In this document: piece after piece, positions 59,601-64,000 of the stretch
Position numbering within the stretch: the first letter of the stretch is position 1
Layout: every line of letters begins with the position of its first letter
From: Letharia columbiana
Taxonomy: Eukaryota; Ascomycota; Lecanoromycetes; Lecanorales; Parmeliaceae
Assembly: GCF_014066305.1 (NCBI RefSeq)
Contig: NW_023501071.1
Location: 310,001-374,000 of the forward strand
Reading direction: 5' to 3'
DNA length: 64,000 nt
Notes under the pieces: generated by a model
What the model was told of the DNA's origin: nothing
Seen by the model: the letters and a program-made list of their open reading frames with translations, nothing else
Database searches by the model: none
Position numbers and translations under genes: made by a program

Positions 59601-60620
59601 TATATATTCTTAAATATATTTAATTATATTATTATTAGCTATTATTAAAGCTCTTTATTATATTTTTATAGCTTTTTAATCTTAATATTAACTTACTTTA
59701 AACGTTATTAAATCTTATTTTATTAATTTATTATCTTATTCTTTTTAATTTTAAGATTAATATATTATTTAGCTATATCTTAAAACTAGTTTTATTAATA
59801 ACGAAGATTATAAAGTATAATAAGAAATTAATTAGATTTCTTATCGATTTAATTACGTAATTAATCGATATTAATAATCTATTATAAATTTATAATAATC
59901 TTAATATTCTTTACTATATTATTAAATAATAAGAATTATTAATAATTAAATATTTAAATAAAAAGATTACTAACTCGATTTATCTTATTTAATTATATAT
60001 TTAAAATTTATAATAATTTTAAAATAAAAAGAAGAGAGTTATATTATTTCTCTTAAGTTTTTAATATTATAAATATTAAATAAAGAAGAGAAAAGAAAAA
60101 TTTCTTATAATATCTTTTATAAAGCTTTATTATAAATTCGAAAAATAATATTATATTTTATAAATTTTTTTTAATATTTTATAAGAACTTTTTTTCTTAA
60201 TTTATAGATTATTTAAACTATTATAAAAATTATAAATAATCTAAATATCGTTCTTTTAAATACTTTTATTTTACTTAGAGAATTAATTATATAATTATTA
60301 AATTAAATAATAATTTCTTTAAATTTACTAGCTATATAAATAAATTAATTTAATAATTACTTTAATTCTCTAATTAATTATAGAATTATTATATTATTTT
60401 AATAGATATTCTTTATAATATATTATCTATATAGTAGATTTATTTAAAAATATAATAGCTTAACTTAATATCTTACTAAAGCCTCTATTAATAAATTTCT
60501 TAAATTTATTTATTAATTTAAATATAGTAAGTAAGATAATCTAGTTATAATATTAGAATTAATATAGATATAATATTAATATAGATATATTAAATAAGAT
60601 AACTAGATATTGAATAAATT

Positions 60621-60889
60621 ATATCTCTATAAATAGATAGATAATAGATATAGTAAATTTTTTAAAATATTTTAGATATTTCTCTATTTAATTATTTAAT
60701 TTCTCTAGTATTCTTTATATTCTTTATTATAGTAACTTATACTAGCTAAGTAAATTAATATAAGATTATAAAGAGTAGATCTATTATATTATACTATTAA
60801 TAACTATTTCGTAATACTCTTCGTAATATTTCGTATTCGCCTATTATAAAGCTTTCTCTTATTTAATTAACTGCGAGAATATCAAAAGT
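60621..60889. other. AT-rich DNA between Gypsy-3 and repeat B, unassigned
   Basis: The Copia RT N-terminal region would be expected around here but cannot be read. No repeat partner found. Confidence 0.35.
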
Positions 60890-61975
60890 AAATATATTTA
60901 TATTAATGGAATTAATAGAATTAATCGACTTAATAGAATTAATAAAATTAATAGACTTAATAAAATTAATCGAATAATAAAGAAGAATAATTACATAAAT
61001 AGATAAAAGGATTATTATTCGATCTCGGACCGTTTAGTATAATTATAATATTTAAATATTAGTTTAACTTATTTATCGTAACTTAAGAGAAGTATATAAA
61101 AGAAAATATATTTATTTAAGCTCTTTTTAAGGGTTTTTAATGCGTTTATAAGTAGTAGTAGATAGCTATTAAGTCGCTTACGATCTTAATTACTAGTAAT
61201 AATAAATTCGTTAAGAGATAGACTTAAGGGCGTTAGTAGAGGCTTTAAACGATAAGTAAAAGGAATATTATATTTAAATCGAACCGTTTAATATAACTAT
61301 AATATTTGAATATTAATTTAATCTATCTATCGCTAGCTTAAGGAAGTATATAGTAAAGAATATATTTATTTAAGCTTTTTTAAGAATTTTTAATGTATTT
61401 ATAAGTAGTAATAGATAGCTATTAAGCTCGCTTACGGCCTCGATTACTAGTAATAACAAATTTATTAAGAAATAGTTTAAGGGCGTTAGTAAGAAGCTCT
61501 AATTAAGCAGGAATATCAGATATTATATTTATATTAATGAAATTAATAGATCATTAATAGAATTAATAGAGTAATAAAAGTTAAGAATAATTATCTAAAT
61601 AGATGAAAGGATTATTATTATTTAATTCGAATATATCTAATATAACTATTATAACTATTATATTTAAATATTCATTTAATTTACTAATAGTAAGACTAAA
61701 CTTTATAATTTTTATAGCGTTAGAAAGCGTAAATTAAGCTTTATAATTTATAAAATTATAAAATAATAATATTCGTAGAGAGCTAGTTATTTTAGAGTGT
61801 AAACTTTTATATATAAATTTTTAAGTAAGAAAGCACGAGAGTTAGCGGGCTAATTTAGCTAGTCTAATTAAGGTAATAATCTTAAATTTATAATTAGCTA
61901 TAGTAAATAGAATTTATAGTTTTTATAGCTTAACTCTATCTATATTCTATTATATATATTAATTACTAGAGAAAA
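60890..61975 (+). repeat. Repeat B, RIP-mutated, partly tandem
   Basis: 60890-61015 is the internal TTAATAGAA-type tract. 61016-61260 and 61276-61510 are two copies of the first unit (GACCGTTTAGTATAATTATA / GAACCGTTTAATATAACTAT). 61620-61975 is the second unit to the terminal CTATTATATATATTAAT. Mutated throughout compared with 23553-24244. It sits inside the Copia, directly before the RT remnant. Confidence 0.65.
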
Positions 61976-63192
61976 TAGTTATTATAATACTCTATATAAA
62001 TAATATACTTATTAAAGCTAAGTTATAAAGTATTATAAATTATATTAAGCGTTAAATTTATAAAGAATTTAAGGCTATCGAAGTAGATTTAGTTAATTAT
62101 ATTCTCGATATTTAAGTCTATTATAATTAAAAATCTTATATCTTAATTATTAAATAAGTATAGTATATCGAAAAGATATTTAAAGAATATTTAATAGATT
62201 AGGCGATTTTTATTTATACTCTTATCGATAAATATAAGTTAATTTAACTAGATTAATTAGAAGAAGAATATATAAACTAGTTATAATATTAGAAGTAAAT
62301 AGAAAGTCTTATATTTCTTATAACTAGTATATAAATCGATATAGTCTTCGTTATAGAAAAGCTTAATTAATTCTACTATAACTTTACTATTCGCTATATA
62401 AATATCGTAAATCGAGTATTTAAGTATATATAAGATATTATATCTCTAGAACTACGCTATTAAGAAATAGAAATATTAAAAGAATTCGCGAATTTAGTAT
62501 ACGATAATAATTAGAAGAATCGTAAGTTTATTTACGAATTCGCCTTATTATATAAATAAGTAGTATATTTATAATATAGTCGAAAATAGTAAGAGATAGT
62601 TATATCTACTATAGAAGCTAAGTATATAGCTTTAATAAAAGAAAGTAAGACTATCGTATAGATTATATAATAGCTATAAAAAGTCCGTTTTTAAGTATTA
62701 GATAAAGGCTCTATAATACTACTCGATAATAATAAGAAGACTATTAGTCTTATAAAGAATCTCGAGTATTATTAAAGAATTAAATATATCGATATTTAAT
62801 ATTATTATATTTACTAATTAATTAAGAATAAGATAGTTAATATAAACTATATATCTATAGTTTAAATAATAGTAGATATTTTTATTAAATCGCTAAATAA
62901 GAAGTTATTTAAATAGTATAAAAGGCTATTTGAAATATATAGCTATTTAACTAATTAGAAGATCGCTATTAAGAAAGTTCGATATTATATAAGACTTAAA
63001 TTTACTTTCTTAAAATAATCTTACTATATATAAGAACTATTTATATTCTAGAAGAATAAATTAAAGAGCCGTATTAAAAGTTTACGTTATTTCTCTACTT
63101 TCTCTACTTTCTCTATAAAGATCTTTTCGAAGAATAATATTAACTATTTACTTTATTATCTCTATCTTTTTAGTGGCTAAATAAAGAGAGAG
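61976..63192 (+). pseudogene. Copia RT C-terminal half and RNase H, RIP-destroyed
   Basis: Starts within RT: LYINNILIKA at ~61991, where YVDD has become YINN. Then words equivalent to the DLGEV-YILGI region (VDLVNYILDI) and RNase H (STIEAKYIALIKE at ~62605, LLDNNKKTISLIKN at ~62720, KYIDI at ~62785, IIVDIFIKSLNKKLFK at ~62870). Ends with the polypurine tract AAATAAAGAGAGAG just before the 3' LTR. Confidence 0.7.
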
Positions 63193-63717
63193 TATTAATT
63201 TTAATAGCTTATAATTATTAGTTACGACTTATAATTATTAGTTATAACTTATAATTATTAGTTATAATATAACTAAAGACTATAGTTATATAGTTATAAA
63301 TAAATATAATTATAGATAATATAATTATAAATAATAGTAGTTATAGATAATATAGTTATAAATAATAGTAGTTATAGATAATATAATTATAGATAATAGC
63401 TATATAGTTATAGCTATAATATATTAAGATAATTAATTTACTTAGCGTATATATAAAATTAATATATCTAAAAGACTAAGATATAACTTTCGAAGTAATT
63501 CGATTTACTATAAATTATAAGTCGAAATCGAATAACTCGAAGAGACGAATCTTTAGTAATTTAGCGAACGACTTTTTATATTTATATTAGATCTATACTT
63601 ACTATATAAAGTTCTTTTCTTATATTCTATTTATTTATATATATAATTTATTTATATAGTATTTATATATAGCTCTAGCTCTAATTATATTAAATATAGT
63701 CTATTATATTATTAATA
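63193..63717 (+). repeat. Copia 3' LTR
   Basis: 525 bp, TATTAATTTTAATAGCTTAT...TATTATATTATTAATA, with TTAGTTA/ATAATTATAG subrepeats. Directly followed by CCCAT. Confidence 0.75.
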
Positions 63718-63722
63718 CCCAT

Positions 63723-63831
63723 TATACGCTATAAAAATATATTTCTAAGCTTTCCCTCTATAGGGCCGCTTTTCGAAAGTAGGGTTAGGGCTGCACTAGT
63801 GCGGGTGCAGCACTTTCGGTGCAGACCTCTG
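63723..63831 (+). mobile_element. MITE, right part
   Basis: Begins TATACGCTATAAAAATATAT and ends in ACTTTCGGTGCAGACCTCTG, the inverted partner of the left end, followed by TA. The first ~35 bp beside the Copia LTR are partly AT-shifted and the rest is unmutated. Confidence 0.8.
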
Positions 63832-63908
63832 TATTTGGCGGTGGTCACGGCGAAAATTTTGTGGGGTGGCTGCCAAACGGGCGCTCCCGCAAATGGTTTT
63901 GCAAAGAG
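63832..63908 (+). repeat. R3 right half, far side of the insertion
   Basis: TATTTGGCGGTGGTCACGGC...GGTTTTGCAAAGAG, matching 9203-9300 apart from the latter's internal duplication. Confidence 0.8.
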
Positions 63909-64000
63909 CTGATGAGAGAGCATGCCTCAGTGGCAGCCCCTCTCTCTATGAAATAAGGCATGTTTTAGTGCGATTTCGCGGAGAACTGAGTAACTTGATT
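63909..64000. other. Right flank, ending in repeat R4
   Basis: Contains an inverted AGAGAG...CTCTCT pair and, at 63963-64000, the R4 copy TTTTAGTGCGATTTCGCGG. No gene. Confidence 0.45.

Larger units (their letters stand above)
53519..60620 (-). mobile_element. Gypsy-3 chromovirus, minus strand, RIP-mutated
   Basis: 3' LTR 53519-53706 (antisense family A) followed by the antisense polypurine tract TTATCTCTCTCTTTTT. 5' LTR from 60551, recognisable only to ~60616. The body is collinear with the reverse complement of Gypsy-1, including its 5' leader (~60360-60550) and RT active site (~57050-57140, minus strand). It contains an intact MITE at 56330-56623. No matching target duplication was found on the right (left 5-mer TTATC), so the right end is probably truncated. 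Confidence 0.75.
12821..63717 (+). mobile_element. Copia-type LTR retrotransposon, outer shell of the nest
   Basis: Flanked by CCCAT at 12816-12820 and 63718-63722, inside the MITE. The 5' LTR is in two pieces (12821-12843 and 48393-48879, 510 bp). The 3' LTR is 63193-63717 (525 bp). Body pieces: 48880-49330, 50748-53518 and 61976-63192. Recognisable are a dead zinc knuckle (~51267-51320), an RT active-site remnant LYINNILI (61991-62014) and RNase H words STIEAKYIALIKE (~62605) and KYIDI (~62785). Domain order gag-IN-RT-RH is Copia-like. The N-terminal part of RT is not found, so DNA was lost near the Gypsy-3 insertion. Heavily RIP-mutated. Confidence 0.75.

Noticed and set aside
12639..63831. 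A giant Starship-type cargo transposon
   Set aside because: No tyrosine recombinase gene or cargo genes are visible, and the block is fully explained by nested smaller elements.
63729..63923. 64-aa minus-strand ORF
   Set aside because: It spans the MITE/R3 junction and is not conserved at the empty site.

Overview
This window looks like a repeat-dense part of a filamentous ascomycete genome, probably Dothideomycete-like, in which repeat-induced point mutation (RIP) is or was active. Two compositions alternate with sharp borders: ordinary coding DNA with fungal introns, and extremely AT-rich DNA in which CpA/TpG and CpC/GpG are nearly exhausted while CpG and CpT survive. Unmutated and mutated copies of the same repeats occur side by side, so the mutation pattern can be read directly. 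No rRNA, tRNA, CRISPR or bacterial-type feature was seen.

Layout. 1-2223: RIP-mutated repeats (copy of repeat B, 3' end of a chromovirus-type Gypsy element with its LTR, a solo LTR). 2224-12638: gene-bearing segment. It holds a small LTR element carrying a Gln-rich ORF (2325-3505), a three-exon gene for a multi-spanning membrane protein (3859-4670, +), a single-exon gene for a single-pass membrane protein (4921-5910, -), a poorly resolved or decayed locus (6775-8326, -), a small Zn2Cys6 transcription factor gene (9799-10647, +) bracketed by inverted copies of an ~80-90 bp repeat (R3), and a 1.4-kb head-to-head minisatellite (11195-12589).

12639-63831: one 51-kb nest of transposons, resolved here from target-site duplications. 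A TA-flanked MITE sits in an R3 repeat whose empty version is at 9159-9300. A Copia element (12821-63717, TSD CCCAT) split that MITE. Gypsy-1 (+, 12844-48392) sits in the Copia 5' LTR. Gypsy-2 (-, 13681-42314, TSD ATTAT) sits in Gypsy-1. An element with ~215-bp terminal inverted repeats (18497-40152, 12-bp TSD) sits in Gypsy-2, and it contains a second copy of the Gln-rich-ORF element, an unmutated copy of repeat B and a further LTR pair. Separately, the Copia body carries a 1.4-kb unmutated antisense LTR element (49331-50747, TSD TTTAA) and Gypsy-3 (-, from 53519), and Gypsy-3 carries an intact RIP-mutated copy of the same MITE (56330-56623). 63832-64000: the other side of the R3 target.

The host genes do not form an operon or an obvious cluster. 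The two membrane-protein genes are convergent and 250 bp apart. All transposon coding regions recognised are dead (RIP stop codons, lost catalytic or zinc residues). All coordinates are from reading by eye, so element ends without a stated TSD are approximate.
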